DNA from: Sphingobacteriaceae bacterium
GTDB lineage: Bacteria; Bacteroidota; Bacteroidia; Sphingobacteriales; Sphingobacteriaceae
Direction of reading: 5' to 3'
Assembly (NCBI GenBank): GCA_947460875.1
Contig: CANHGR010000002.1
Coordinates: 1-64,000 of the forward strand
DNA length: 64,000 bases
A model generated the notes under the pieces. The model worked only from the letters and a program-made list of their open reading frames with translations. It searched no databases and was not told where the DNA came from. The position numbers and the translations under genes are program-made. Below are positions 45,293 through 54,837 of the stretch, piece after piece (the stretch's first letter is position 1; every line of letters starts with the position of its first letter).

Positions 45293-47311
45293 CTATGTCT
45301 GGTTTATTTGTTTTAATGCTTCAGCTATTGTGTTAACAGGTACTAGGCAGGTTTTATTTTTACAAACAAACACTCGGGTTTCTTTGTCCCACTTGCCGGC
45401 TAGCAAAGGTAATGTTCCTGTTATTCCTCCCAAAATTATTTTATTTGGAATAAAATGCTGTTCCATTTCCTTCCTTCTGTTCTCAAATTGCGGTCCGGTT
45501 ATGGCAATTTCATTAACGCCATAAACGATATTTAGCAACAAGGAAGCCCAATTTGAGTGTCCTGAGCCATATTTTCTAATTTTCGGAAAGACGTTAGACA
45601 GCATGCGAGATGATATATCGATGTACCGCTGATTATCAAACAAATGCCCCAGTTTGTAAAGGTTATGTGCCATTATCGAGTTAGACGATGGGATGACATT
45701 GTCAGTAATTTCATATTTTCTGGCAATCAGTTTTTCATCTCCTGCAGACGTATAATAAAACATTCCGGTAGCTTTATCTAAAAAGTTTGATAGGGCATTT
45801 TCGGTAAGTGTCGCGGCTTCATTCAGCCATTTTTCATCGAAGGTGACTTCATACAAGCCAATAAGTCCTTCAATTACACTAGCGTAATCATCCAGAAAAG
45901 CAGATTTTACAGAACCTGAAGAGTTGAAGAAACGAATTAAATCACCAGTCTCTGTTCTTAGGTTAGATAATATGAAACTTGCATTTCTAATCGCGATAGC
46001 TAGAAATTCCGGTTCAGTGAACGCTTTGTAAGCATCGGTTAAACCTTTAAGCATCAGTCCGTTCCATCCAGCTAGGATTTTATTGTCTAGTCCCGGCCTA
46101 ACGCGTGTTGCTCTGTTGGACGCGATTTTTGTTTTCGACCTATTTATTGTCTCTCGAAGTTCTGCTTCATTAATACCTAGTTGTGAAGCTAAAGTCTTAT
46201 CATCAGACTTTCGGAAGAAAATATTTGTATGTTCTTCGGGCCAATTGCCGCTTTCAGCTACATTGAAATATATGCTGAAAAGTTCTTCATCGGCACCTAG
46301 AATGTCTTTTAATTCTGATCTTGTATACGTATAAAATTTACCTTCAACTCCTTCGCTATCTGCGTCAAGCGCAGAATAAAATCCGCCAAGATGCGAGGTC
46401 ATTTCAGCTTTTAGCCAGGCAAGTGTTTCAAATACAACCTCCTTATAAATTGGATCTTTGCAAAGTTGGTAGGCTTCTGAATAAACGCTCACTAATTGTG
46501 CATTGTCATAGAGCATTTTTTCAAAATGAGGGACATGCCATCGGTCATCTACAGAATATCGCGCAAAGCCGCCAGCTATTTGATCATAGATACCTCCAAA
46601 GGCCATTTTCTCGAGGGTTAGCCTAACACTAACATGTATGGTATTATCATTTGCAAGATGTGCATACCTTAATAAAAATTGCCAGTTATTGGGAAGTGGA
46701 AATTTTGGAGCACGGTTGTAGCCGCCTTCTGCCATATCAAATTGTCTTTTCCACGGCTCGATAATTTCTACGAGGTTTTGATGACTATATTCTTCCTGGT
46801 GTTCCACGAAATTAAGCTGTTCGTTATTGCGGATACCTTCAGTAAGTCGAACAGCGTATTCTACGGCTTCGTTCGGTTTATCTCGCCAGTAGCCTGCGAG
46901 GTTTAGCAACACGTTTTTCCAATCGGCATTCTTAAAGTACGTACCGCCATATATGGGTCGCTGATCGGGCAGACAGAAACAGTTGAGCGGCCAGCCCCCA
47001 CTGCCTGTGATAAGCTGTACTGCAGTCATGTAAATCTGATCGATATCCGGACGTTCCTCACGATCAATTTTAATGCAGACGAAAAAATCATTCATGATCT
47101 GCGCAACACTTTCATCCTCAAAGCTTTCATGCTCCATTACATGACACCAATGACAAGCTGAATAACCGATGCTGATTAGGACCAGTTTGTTTTCTGCCAC
47201 TGCTTTTGAAAGCGCCTCTTCTCCCCAAGGGTACCAGTCTACTGGATTATGGGAATGCTGCAAGAGGTAGGGGGAGGTCTCCTGGCTAAGGCGATTGGGA
47301 TTCGAATTCAT
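45293..47311 (-). CDS. YyaL/DUF255 thioredoxin-domain protein
   Basis: A 672-residue cytosolic protein of the spermatogenesis-associated-20-like family (DUF255). Start at the ATG at 47311. The N-terminal thioredoxin-like domain carries [16 protein letters not shown] with a CxxC-like pair, followed by [19 protein letters not shown] and [24 protein letters not shown]. The rest is an alpha/alpha-barrel with [17 protein letters not shown] and [16 protein letters not shown]. Its reaction is not known. It is convergent with nothing nearby and shares the strand with the FKBP gene downstream. Confidence 0.92.
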   Translation of the reverse strand: MNSNPNRLSQETSPYLLQHSHNPVDWYPWGEEALSKAVAENKLVLISIGYSACHWCHVMEHESFEDESVAQIMNDFFVCIKIDREERPDIDQIYMTAVQLITGSGGWPLNCFCLPDQRPIYGGTYFKNADWKNVLLNLAGYWRDKPNEAVEYAVRLTEGIRNNEQLNFVEHQEEYSHQNLVEIIEPWKRQFDMAEGGYNRAPKFPLPNNWQFLLRYAHLANDNTIHVSVRLTLEKMAFGGIYDQIAGGFARYSVDDRWHVPHFEKMLYDNAQLVSVYSEAYQLCKDPIYKEVVFETLAWLKAEMTSHLGGFYSALDADSEGVEGKFYTYTRSELKDILGADEELFSIYFNVAESGNWPEEHTNIFFRKSDDKTLASQLGINEAELRETINRSKTKIASNRATRVRPGLDNKILAGWNGLMLKGLTDAYKAFTEPEFLAIAIRNASFILSNLRTETGDLIRFFNSSGSVKSAFLDDYASVIEGLIGLYEVTFDEKWLNEAATLTENALSNFLDKATGMFYYTSAGDEKLIARKYEITDNVIPSSNSIMAHNLYKLGHLFDNQRYIDISSRMLSNVFPKIRKYGSGHSNWASLLLNIVYGVNEIAITGPQFENRRKEMEQHFIPNKIILGGITGTLPLLAGKWDKETRVFVCKNKTCLVPVNTIAEALKQINQT

Positions 47312-47427
47312 ACAGGGTAAAGATAGCGGGTTTGAGGAGATGGTCAAAAGTTCATTTGTTCAAAGGTTCATTGGTTAATATGATAAGTTCAAATCGGTAG
47401 TCGAGATTGTTGCGTATCTTGAGAACG

Positions 47428-47907
47428 ATGGACGAAATTAGAATCTCAGATCAAGGCGATCAAATTCCACATAAAGATATTGACGACGTGGTGATTGTTC
47501 TTGGTGGTTACACTCTTCTTCGTCTCTTTAATACGGATGGCTTGTTTATCGCAATCATTCAGAATTTATTAAAAAGTCCCGCTGATTTAGTCTTTTATTC
47601 TGCTACTTTTTTAGTTCCGTTGCCCGCACTTTACTTGTTTTGGCGGCTCCAGGAGTCGGGCTATCTTTTTTCAATGTGCTGTGTGTCTTATTGTTTAGCA
47701 AGTCATTTGTTGCTGATTTCGACGGAATTGACAGCAACAGGAAACACATCTGCTTTTAGCAAGATATTGCTGTTAACTCCAGTTGCTGTTTATGGATATT
47801 TATTTTACCTGCTTTTTAGAAGCAGCATGTATCGTACGTTCTCTTTAGGCCGCATGCAGGTGGCTGTAAGCGCAGTAGTTGGATTTTCGCTTGCTATAAT
47901 TTTCTGA
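47428..47907 (+). CDS. hypothetical integral membrane protein
   Basis: A 159-residue protein starting at the ATG at 47428 (a TTG at 47407 is an alternative). It has about four transmembrane helices: a first pass near IVLGGYTLLRLF, then DLVFYSATFLVPLPALYLFW, YLFSMCCVSYCLASHLLLI and ILLLTPVAVYGYLFYLLF, with a final helix near the end. The N-terminus is polar and acidic. I recognise no family. It stands alone between yyaL and the M20 peptidase. Confidence 0.55.
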   Translation: MDEIRISDQGDQIPHKDIDDVVIVLGGYTLLRLFNTDGLFIAIIQNLLKSPADLVFYSATFLVPLPALYLFWRLQESGYLFSMCCVSYCLASHLLLISTELTATGNTSAFSKILLLTPVAVYGYLFYLLFRSSMYRTFSLGRMQVAVSAVVGFSLAIIF

Positions 47908-48011
47908 AAAGAACCGAAGCACGCGGTTTAGGCAAATATTTACTTTCTGACCCCCCTCCGAGATTAAGCTCTCAAGACCGACCAAATTCCTCAGGCCCTT
48001 CAACTAAGAGC

Positions 48012-49382
48012 TTATCTACTCAACTCTGCAAAATACCTATGAAACAGTGGTATCGTTTCAATTCCCTTGTAAAAATTAGCAATATCAAACTTTTCGTTTG
48101 GCGAATGCAGATTATCGCTGTCCAATCCAAATCCCATTAACACAGTTTTGATGCCTAGCTCTTTTTCAAATAGGGCTACAATTGGGATACTTCCGCCGCC
48201 GCGTGTCGGTATAGGGTCTTTGCCGAAAGCAGTCTTAACCGCCTTCTGTGCGGCGCGATATGCGATGCTGTCTGTCGGTGTAACAACCGGCTCGCCGCCA
48301 TGATGTGGGATTACTGTAACCGAAACGCAATCGGGGGCAATCTTTTTGAAATGATCGCTGAACAGCTTCGTGATCTTTTCAGAATTCTGATTCGGAACAA
48401 GCCTCATAGAGATTTTGGCGCTTGCTTTTGATGGTAAAACGGTTTTAGCGCCCTCTCCAATATAACCACCCCATATGCCGTTAACTTCTAGCGTAGGTCT
48501 AGTGCCTACTCGTTCTATCGTGGTATATCCTTTCTCTCCCCATACTTCCTGTATTCCTAAATCCTTTTTGTATTCATTCTTATCATAAGGTGCTTTATTC
48601 AGTTCTGCACGTTCGGCCTCAGATAATTCAAGTATATCATCGTAAAATCCTGGTATAGAAACGTGATTGTTTTCATCATGCATGGAAGCGATCATCTGAC
48701 AGAGTATCGTAGCGGGATTAGCAACAGCGCCGCCATAAACACCTGAGTGAAGGTCGCGGTTAGGGCCAGTAACTTCTACCTCAAGATAAGCTAAACCGCG
48801 CAAGCCGGTTTCTAATGAGGGATGTTCAAGGCTGATCATGGAAGTATCAGAGATTAGAACAACATCAGCTTCTAATCGCTTTTTATTCTCTTTAACAAAG
48901 GTATTTAAGTTTGATGAGCCAACCTCTTCTTCGCCTTCGATCATAAACTTAACATTGCAGGGCGGTTCCCCTTGGCTCATCATGAGTTCAAAAGCCTTTA
49001 CATGCATGTAAAATTGTCCTTTATCATCGCAAGAGCCTCGTGCGTATATCTTCCCGTCTCTTACCGTTGGTTCAAAGGGTGGTGTTTCCCAAAGCCCTAA
49101 AGGGTCTGGAGGCTGCACATCATAATGTCCGTAAACGAGGACCGTAGGCCTAGATGAGTCGATAATTTTTTCTCCATAAACTATCGGGTTGCCTGCAGTT
49201 ACGCAAATCTCTACGTTATCAGCACCTGCTGCCTTAAGCTTCTCCGCTACAAAATCTGCGGTATTTAACAGGTCGTTTTTGTGTTTTGGATCGGCGCTGA
49301 TCGACGGAAAACGCAGTAGTTCAAATAGTTCATCCAGGAAACGCTGTTTGTTATTGTCTATGTATTTTTTAATGTCTTCCAT
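48012..49382 (-). CDS. M20-family dipeptidase
   Basis: A 456-residue zinc peptidase of the M20 family, most similar to carnosinase-type cytosolic dipeptidases. The metal-ligand motif is YGHYDVQPPDP, the catalytic EE is in MIEGEEEVGSSNL, and RDLHSGVYGGAVANPA matches the dimerization and lid domain. GGGSIPIVALFEKELG and LHSPNEKFDIANFYKGI are the C-terminal zinc ligands. It lacks a signal peptide. It stands alone with a Bacteroidota-type promoter element upstream. Confidence 0.93.
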   Translation of the reverse strand: MEDIKKYIDNNKQRFLDELFELLRFPSISADPKHKNDLLNTADFVAEKLKAAGADNVEICVTAGNPIVYGEKIIDSSRPTVLVYGHYDVQPPDPLGLWETPPFEPTVRDGKIYARGSCDDKGQFYMHVKAFELMMSQGEPPCNVKFMIEGEEEVGSSNLNTFVKENKKRLEADVVLISDTSMISLEHPSLETGLRGLAYLEVEVTGPNRDLHSGVYGGAVANPATILCQMIASMHDENNHVSIPGFYDDILELSEAERAELNKAPYDKNEYKKDLGIQEVWGEKGYTTIERVGTRPTLEVNGIWGGYIGEGAKTVLPSKASAKISMRLVPNQNSEKITKLFSDHFKKIAPDCVSVTVIPHHGGEPVVTPTDSIAYRAAQKAVKTAFGKDPIPTRGGGSIPIVALFEKELGIKTVLMGFGLDSDNLHSPNEKFDIANFYKGIETIPLFHRYFAELSR

Positions 49383-49398
49383 AATTTAATCGCTTAAA

Positions 49399-49406
49399 CA
49401 AATATA
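49399..49406 (-). promoter_or_regulatory. -7 element of the M20 dipeptidase promoter
   Basis: The minus strand reads TATATTTG, about 17 bases before the ATG. A TTTG follows 16 bases further upstream, slightly closer than the usual 19. Confidence 0.55.
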
Positions 49407-49557
49407 GGTTGTTAAGAGAAGTCAAACGATTGGATGACAATAATTTTTACGACATAGTACTTTTTAAAGCAGTTTGATTTTTAATTTTCATTTCTGTTTT
49501 TTCTGCTGTTATTCGTCCTCGTTTTTCTAATTTAGCCCCATAAAAAAAGGAACGAAT

Positions 49558-51828
49558 TTGGATTATTTACAGGGGTTAAATCCTTCTCAAAAAGGGGCCG
49601 TTGAGCAAATCGAGGGGCCGGTAATGATTATTGCGGGAGCAGGTTCAGGGAAAACGAGAGTTATTACATACCGGGTGGCTCATCTTGTCAGAAAAGGAGT
49701 AGATCCGTTTAACATTTTGGTACTTACGTTTACCAACAAAGCTGCCAAAGAAATGCGGGAGAGAATTACCCAGGTGGTTGGACCGGAGGCAAAAAACATC
49801 TGGATGGGTACATTCCACTCGGTATTTGCAAAAATCCTTAGGATTGAAGCTATTAAGTTGGGATACCAGAGCAATTTTACTATCTACGATACCGAGGATA
49901 GCAAAAGCGTGATCAGGGCAATATTGAAAGAAATGCAGCTGGACGACAAGCTGTATAGTGCCAATTTTGTTTATAACCGGATATCCATGGCGAAGAACAA
50001 TCTGATTTCCGTGGCAGAGTATCAGCAGAATGTTGAAATCCAGTCGGAAGATCATTCGAACGGCAGAGCCAAAATGGGAGAGATTTACCAGAGCTACGCT
50101 CAACGTTGTTTCCGGTCGGGCGCGATGGATTTTGATGATTTGCTTTTCAAAACAAATGTGCTTTTAAGAGAACATCCTGATGTTTTATACAAGTACCAGA
50201 ATAAGTTTAAACACCTGATGGTTGATGAGTATCAGGACACCAATTTTTCTCAATACTTAATTGTAAAAAAGCTCGCTTCTATCAATGAGAATATTTGCGT
50301 GGTTGGCGATGATGCGCAGAGTATCTACTCCTTTCGAGGAGCAAACATTCAGAATATTTTAAATTTTGAAAAAGATTATCCAGATCTAAAAGTATTTAAG
50401 TTGGAGCAGAATTATCGTTCTACGCAAAACATCGTCAATGCTGCAAATAGCATTATTGCAAATAATAAAAATCAGCTTCAAAAAACCGTTTTTTCTGAAA
50501 ACGATATCGGCGACAGGATTAAAGTTAGCCGCGCATTCAGTGATAATGAAGAAGGAAAAATTGTTGCCGAAACCATCGCGCAGGAGCATTCAGTTAAGGG
50601 CTTAAAATATCAGGAATTTGCGATTCTCTATCGAACCAATGCGCAGTCTCGTGCGATGGAAGAAGGTCTTCGAAAACTAAATATTCCATATAAAATCTAC
50701 GGTGGGCTCTCATTTTACCAGCGGAAGGAAATTAAAGACTTGATTGCTTATTTCAGACTCACGTTTAATCCAAATGATGAGGAAGCACTTAAAAGAATAA
50801 TTAATTATCCCCGCAGAGGGATAGGAGATACCACCGTTGAGCGTATTATTATAGCTGCCGATAAAGCAAATAGTACTCTGTGGGATGTGCTTCTGAATGC
50901 AGACAGTCATCTTGATTCCCGCAGTTCAGCGGCGCTTACTACGTTTACAACGATAATTACGAGTTTTCAGGTGATGGCGAAATCGCATTCGGCTTATGAT
51001 ACTGCCTTGCATGTTGCTCAACACTCGGGTTTACTCAAGGAACTCTATAATGATAAATCGGTAGAAGGTCTTAGTCGCCATGAAAATATCCAAGAACTAT
51101 TAAACGGTATAAAAGAGTTCAGTGAACGAGAGGATATTGAAGAAAAGGGTCTCGATGTTTATATGCAAGACATCGCTTTGCTAACAAATGATGATCATGA
51201 TAAATCGCCCGATGCCGATACCGTTTCTCTACTTACCATCCACTCTTCAAAAGGATTGGAGTTTTCGCATGTTTTTGTTGTAGGCCTGGAAGAAAATCTT
51301 TTCCCCTCTCAGATGTCGCTTGGTTCGCGTGAAGATTTGGAAGAAGAGAGGCGCCTTTTTTATGTTGCGGTTACACGGGCTAGAAATACCTTATCTCTTT
51401 GTTATGCTACTTCACGATATCGCTGGGGAACACTCACAAGCTGCGAACCAAGTCGGTTTATCGATGAGATCAATCCTAAATTTCTGGAGATTGAATTTCG
51501 TCCGCAACAAAAGGCGACAAGTAGCAGTACTTTATATGATGATGAACGATCTACCTGGCAGCAAAAGGAGTCAGCTCCCGTTAAAAAATCTACACCTGTT
51601 TTTAAAACCACTTCAATATTGCCCAAAGCACATGTTCCTACAGAAGGGTTCGCGCCATCAGACACGTCGGGGTTGTTAGTGGGAATGGAAGTGGAGCATG
51701 AGCGATTTGGTTTCGGTAAAGTGATCAGTCTCGAAGGAAATAAAGGAGATGTGAAAGCGACAATATTCTTCAAGGAACTCGGGCAGAAGCAACTTTTGCT
51801 TAAATTTGCTAAACTTCGTATCTTGTAA
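49558..51828 (+). CDS. uvrD: UvrD/PcrA-type DNA helicase
   Basis: A 756-residue superfamily 1A helicase for excision repair and clearing of replication or recombination intermediates. It starts at a TTG codon preceded by AAAGGA nine bases upstream, one of the few good Shine-Dalgarno sequences here; MDYLQGLNPSQKGAV is the family beginning, so the start is convincing. Motifs: GAGSGKTR (I), FTNKAAKEM, VDEYQDTN (II), GDDAQSIYSFRGA (III), LEQNYRST (IV), SSKGLEFSHVFVVGLEENLFP (V) and RRLFYVAVTRA (VI). The tail ends with the Tudor-like EHERFGFGKVISLEG domain, typical of PcrA/UvrD. Confidence 0.96.
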   Translation: MDYLQGLNPSQKGAVEQIEGPVMIIAGAGSGKTRVITYRVAHLVRKGVDPFNILVLTFTNKAAKEMRERITQVVGPEAKNIWMGTFHSVFAKILRIEAIKLGYQSNFTIYDTEDSKSVIRAILKEMQLDDKLYSANFVYNRISMAKNNLISVAEYQQNVEIQSEDHSNGRAKMGEIYQSYAQRCFRSGAMDFDDLLFKTNVLLREHPDVLYKYQNKFKHLMVDEYQDTNFSQYLIVKKLASINENICVVGDDAQSIYSFRGANIQNILNFEKDYPDLKVFKLEQNYRSTQNIVNAANSIIANNKNQLQKTVFSENDIGDRIKVSRAFSDNEEGKIVAETIAQEHSVKGLKYQEFAILYRTNAQSRAMEEGLRKLNIPYKIYGGLSFYQRKEIKDLIAYFRLTFNPNDEEALKRIINYPRRGIGDTTVERIIIAADKANSTLWDVLLNADSHLDSRSSAALTTFTTIITSFQVMAKSHSAYDTALHVAQHSGLLKELYNDKSVEGLSRHENIQELLNGIKEFSEREDIEEKGLDVYMQDIALLTNDDHDKSPDADTVSLLTIHSSKGLEFSHVFVVGLEENLFPSQMSLGSREDLEEERRLFYVAVTRARNTLSLCYATSRYRWGTLTSCEPSRFIDEINPKFLEIEFRPQQKATSSSTLYDDERSTWQQKESAPVKKSTPVFKTTSILPKAHVPTEGFAPSDTSGLLVGMEVEHERFGFGKVISLEGNKGDVKATIFFKELGQKQLLLKFAKLRIL

Positions 51829-51890
51829 AAATAATTGCAAAGCATTATATTTCACTACTTTCTTTGCTATAATGCTATAAATCGATAATA

Positions 51891-52580
51891 ATGACAATGA
51901 CTTTTGATTACAATACCACAAGAAAAAAGCTGATCCTTTCTGAATACGGCAGAAACGTGCAGAACATGGTTGCTTATATATGTACGCTTGAAACCAAAGA
52001 GGAGCGTAACCGTCACGCTCAGGTTGTGATAGATTTGATGGGTTTTTTAAATCCTCATTTAAGAGACGTAGCGGATTTTAAGCATAAATTATGGGATCAT
52101 CTACATGTCATTTCCGACTTTAAAATAGACGTTGATTCTCCATATCCAATTCCTTCGCCTGAAATGCTTCATGCCAAGCCCGAAACGCTTAAGTATCCAC
52201 AAAACCGCATTAGGTACAAGCATTATGGAAAAACTATCGAGTTAATGATCGACAAGGCTAAAACAATAGAAGATCCAGAGCGTAAACAGTTGATGGTTCA
52301 GTCTATCGCCAACTTTATGAAAATGGCGTATGTAACCTGGAATAAAGATACTGTAGCGGACGAAACAATCATCGCCGATTTAAAGCACCTGTCAAATAAT
52401 GAGCTTGCCGTTCAGGAAAATATGAATCTAAATAAGGTTGAGTTTCGGCCGCCACCGCCAGCTAGTAGGCTGAAAAATTCTAATCAAAATAATAAACGTC
52501 CTGGAGGAAGCAATAATAATAGCCGAAATAATCCTGGCAATAATCGCCAGCGTAACAGTAACCCCGGTAAACGCTACTAA
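51891..52580 (+). CDS. DUF4290 family protein
   Basis: A 229-residue protein of the DUF4290 family, widespread in Bacteroidota and of unknown function. The conserved core runs from FDYNTTRKKLILSEYGRNVQNM through EERNRHAQVVIDLMGFLNP and HLRDVADFKHKLWDHLHVISDF to YGKTIELMIDK and FMKMAYVTWNKD. The last 45 residues are Asn/Arg/Gly-rich and probably disordered (PPPPASRL, then an NNNSRNNPGNNRQRN-like tail). It lies 25 bases upstream of murA and is presumably in the same transcript, which is a common neighbourhood in the phylum. Confidence 0.9.
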   Translation: MTMTFDYNTTRKKLILSEYGRNVQNMVAYICTLETKEERNRHAQVVIDLMGFLNPHLRDVADFKHKLWDHLHVISDFKIDVDSPYPIPSPEMLHAKPETLKYPQNRIRYKHYGKTIELMIDKAKTIEDPERKQLMVQSIANFMKMAYVTWNKDTVADETIIADLKHLSNNELAVQENMNLNKVEFRPPPPASRLKNSNQNNKRPGGSNNNSRNNPGNNRQRNSNPGKRY

Positions 52581-52605
52581 TCCTTCAAAAGCCGAAAACG
52601 TAAAT

Positions 52606-53910
52606 ATGGATTCATTTGAGATTCACGGGGGGAAAGCCCTCAAAGGTGAAATCATCCCGCAAGGAGCAAAAAACGAAGCCTTGCAGGTTATTTCTGCAGT
52701 ACTTCTAAGCGATCAAAAGATCACGATCAGCAATATTCCAGATATAAAGGATGTAAATAAGCTGATAGAATTGCTTGGCGATCTCGGAGTTCAAATTGAA
52801 CGTCTTAGTAAAGATACTTACGTTTTTGAAGCGAAAAATATCAACTTGGATTTTTTCCAATCTAAAGAATTCAAAGCAAAAGGTAGCGGGTTAAGAGGAT
52901 CTGTTATGATCGTCGGACCGTTGCTAGCGCGATTTGGTAAAGCAGCAATACCAAAGCCCGGAGGGGATAAAATTGGACGTAGACGTTTGGATACCCATTT
53001 TATTGGCTTTGAAAAGTTGGGTGCTCGGTTCGATTATGATGCGGACACAAACTTTTTCAATATAGACGCAAGTAATTTAAAAGGTGCCTATATTTTGTTG
53101 GACGAAGCTTCTGTAACTGGTACGGCCAACATTGTAATGGCCGCTGTTAGAGCTAAAGGGCTAACGACCATATATAATGCAGCTTGTGAGCCGTATCTAC
53201 AGCAGTTATGTAAGATGCTCAATAGGATGGGGGCAAAAATTTCAGGGATTGGCTCAAATCTTTTAGAGATTGAAGGTGTTGATTCGCTTGGAGGGACAGA
53301 CCATCGTTTGCTGCCAGACATGATAGAGATTGGCTCTTTTATCGGTCTTGCTGCCATGACAGGATCTGAAATTACCATAAAAAATGTTCAATATAAGGAA
53401 CTAGGCATGATTCCCGAAGTTTTTAAAAGACTGGGGGTCAAGCTGGAGCTTCGAGGCGATGACATTTTCATTCCGGCCCAAGCCGAGTACGAAATTGATA
53501 CATTCATTGACGGATCGATTTTAACTGTTTCAGATGCACCATGGCCCGGTTTTACTCCTGATCTTTTGAGCATAGTTTTAGTTGTGGCAACTCAGGCGAA
53601 AGGCAATGTGCTGATTCATCAAAAGATGTTTGAAAGCAGACTTTTCTTTGTCGATAAACTCATCGATATGGGTGCTCAAATTATCTTATGTGACCCACAC
53701 CGAGCAACTGTTATCGGCCTAAACAAGCATGTGAAATTAAGGGGAATTGAAATGACTTCACCTGATATTCGAGCAGGCGTTTCTTTGCTAATTGCTGCAC
53801 TATCCGCAAAGGGAAAATCTGTAATTCATAATATTGAACAGATTGAACGTGGTTATCAGGATATAGATGTAAGGTTGAAAGCCTTAGGGGCGGATATTAG
53901 GAGAATATGA
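52606..53910 (+). CDS. murA: UDP-N-acetylglucosamine 1-carboxyvinyltransferase
   Basis: A 434-residue enzyme that transfers enolpyruvate from PEP to UDP-GlcNAc, the first committed step of peptidoglycan synthesis. The N-terminal GGKALKGEIIPQGAKNEALQ segment and SVTGTANIVMAAVRAKG match the family. In the active-site loop, the usual PGGCTIGARP cysteine is replaced by Asp121 (PGGDKIGRR; codon GAT at 52966-52968). This Cys-to-Asp form is known to remain active and to resist covalent inactivation by fosfomycin. All other key regions look normal. It follows the DUF4290 gene. Confidence 0.97.
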   Translation: MDSFEIHGGKALKGEIIPQGAKNEALQVISAVLLSDQKITISNIPDIKDVNKLIELLGDLGVQIERLSKDTYVFEAKNINLDFFQSKEFKAKGSGLRGSVMIVGPLLARFGKAAIPKPGGDKIGRRRLDTHFIGFEKLGARFDYDADTNFFNIDASNLKGAYILLDEASVTGTANIVMAAVRAKGLTTIYNAACEPYLQQLCKMLNRMGAKISGIGSNLLEIEGVDSLGGTDHRLLPDMIEIGSFIGLAAMTGSEITIKNVQYKELGMIPEVFKRLGVKLELRGDDIFIPAQAEYEIDTFIDGSILTVSDAPWPGFTPDLLSIVLVVATQAKGNVLIHQKMFESRLFFVDKLIDMGAQIILCDPHRATVIGLNKHVKLRGIEMTSPDIRAGVSLLIAALSAKGKSVIHNIEQIERGYQDIDVRLKALGADIRRI

Positions 53911-53942
53911 TCGTGTAAAGGTGAAAGAGAAAAGGAGTAAGA

Positions 53943-54024
53943 GACAAAGATTAGACATTCTTAGATAGGCTATCCAAAGCTTTACAATCAACAACCTTAT
54001 TCTTTAAACCCTTCCATCTTTGTC
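53943..54024. repeat. fold-back repeat, left copy
   Basis: A nine-base inverted repeat (GACAAAGAT at 53943 and ATCTTTGTC at 54016) flanks 64 bases that include TAGACATTC (53952-53960). The outer flanks are purine-rich on the left and pyrimidine-rich on the right, so the hairpin may extend. A related copy lies on the other side of the PhnA gene. Confidence 0.55.
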
Positions 54025-54074
54025 CCCTTTTGGCAATTGGGATCAAAGACTTGGCATTAGCCGTCAATTTAAAC

Positions 54075-54656
54075 ATGATAGAGCAGTTACGAATTAGAAG
54101 TGAAGAAAAATGCGAGCTATGTCGGAATTCAGAAGACCTAAGGGTTTATGAGGTTCCGCCTCAAACTGGGTCTAAAACAGTAGATAATTTTATCTTAATC
54201 TGTGAAAAATGTCAATTGCAAATTGATAATTCTCAGCTAATCGATCCTAATCACTGGAGGTGTTTGCTAGCGACTATGTGGAGCGAATTTCCGGCCGTTC
54301 AGGTAGCATGTTGGCGAATGCTTAATCGCCTAAATTCTGAAAGCTGGGCTGCCGATTGCTTAGATTCGATGTATCTAGGCGTAGAAACACTCGCCTGGGC
54401 GAAGTCTACAGAAGATTCTGACAGTATTAGTTCTGAAGATTGCCATAAAGATTGCAATGGAGCGATTTTAGTTGGCGGAGATAGCGTAGTCCTTATTAAA
54501 TCGCTTGACGTTAAAGGATCTTCCCTAAATGCCAAAATGGGAACCGTTGTTAAAAACATAAGGCTGGTAGAGAATAATACTGATCACATTGAAGGTAAAA
54601 TTGATGGTCAAGTTATTGTGATCCTTGCCAAATACGTTAGAAAACAAGGCGCCTAG
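54075..54656 (+). CDS. PhnA-like (YjdM) protein
   Basis: A 193-residue protein from the ATG at 54075; a TTG at 54030 is an alternative start. The N-terminus has a zinc-ribbon-like [17 protein letters not shown], with the second CxxC in [11 protein letters not shown]. The C-terminal domain ([40 protein letters not shown], then [20 protein letters not shown]) is the PhnA/YjdM C-terminal domain, longer overall than E. coli YjdM because of a middle Trp-rich helical region. Despite its name it is not a phosphonate-cleaving enzyme, and its function is unsettled. It lies between two related fold-back repeats. Confidence 0.85.
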   Translation: MIEQLRIRSEEKCELCRNSEDLRVYEVPPQTGSKTVDNFILICEKCQLQIDNSQLIDPNHWRCLLATMWSEFPAVQVACWRMLNRLNSESWAADCLDSMYLGVETLAWAKSTEDSDSISSEDCHKDCNGAILVGGDSVVLIKSLDVKGSSLNAKMGTVVKNIRLVENNTDHIEGKIDGQVIVILAKYVRKQGA

Positions 54657-54679
54657 AAATTTGGAATAAGGGAAATATA

Positions 54680-54820
54680 GAGCAAAGATTAAGGAAAAAA
54701 GACTAGACATTCGTAAATAATCTGTTTTCCTCCGATCGCTCGGTTTATTTAATTTGAGTCAGTATAACCAAATTTTTTACCAGCATCGGTCTTATTCGTT
54801 GATTCCTTCGGTCTTTGCTC
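54680..54820. repeat. fold-back repeat, right copy
   Basis: A nine-base inverted repeat (GAGCAAAGA at 54680 and TCTTTGCTC at 54812) encloses 123 bases containing TAGACATTC (54704-54712), the same nonamer as in the left copy. The surrounding purine-rich left and pyrimidine-rich right flanks also match. The 181-base gap between phnA and prfC holds nothing else recognisable. Confidence 0.55.
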
Positions 54821-54837
54821 CGTTTTTCATTCCGTGT

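Noticed and set aside
47965-48014. An eight-base inverted repeat (TAAGCTCT and AGAGCTTA) over the end of the M20 peptidase gene.
   Set aside because: The 34-base loop is long and there is no T tract, so it is not a convincing terminator.
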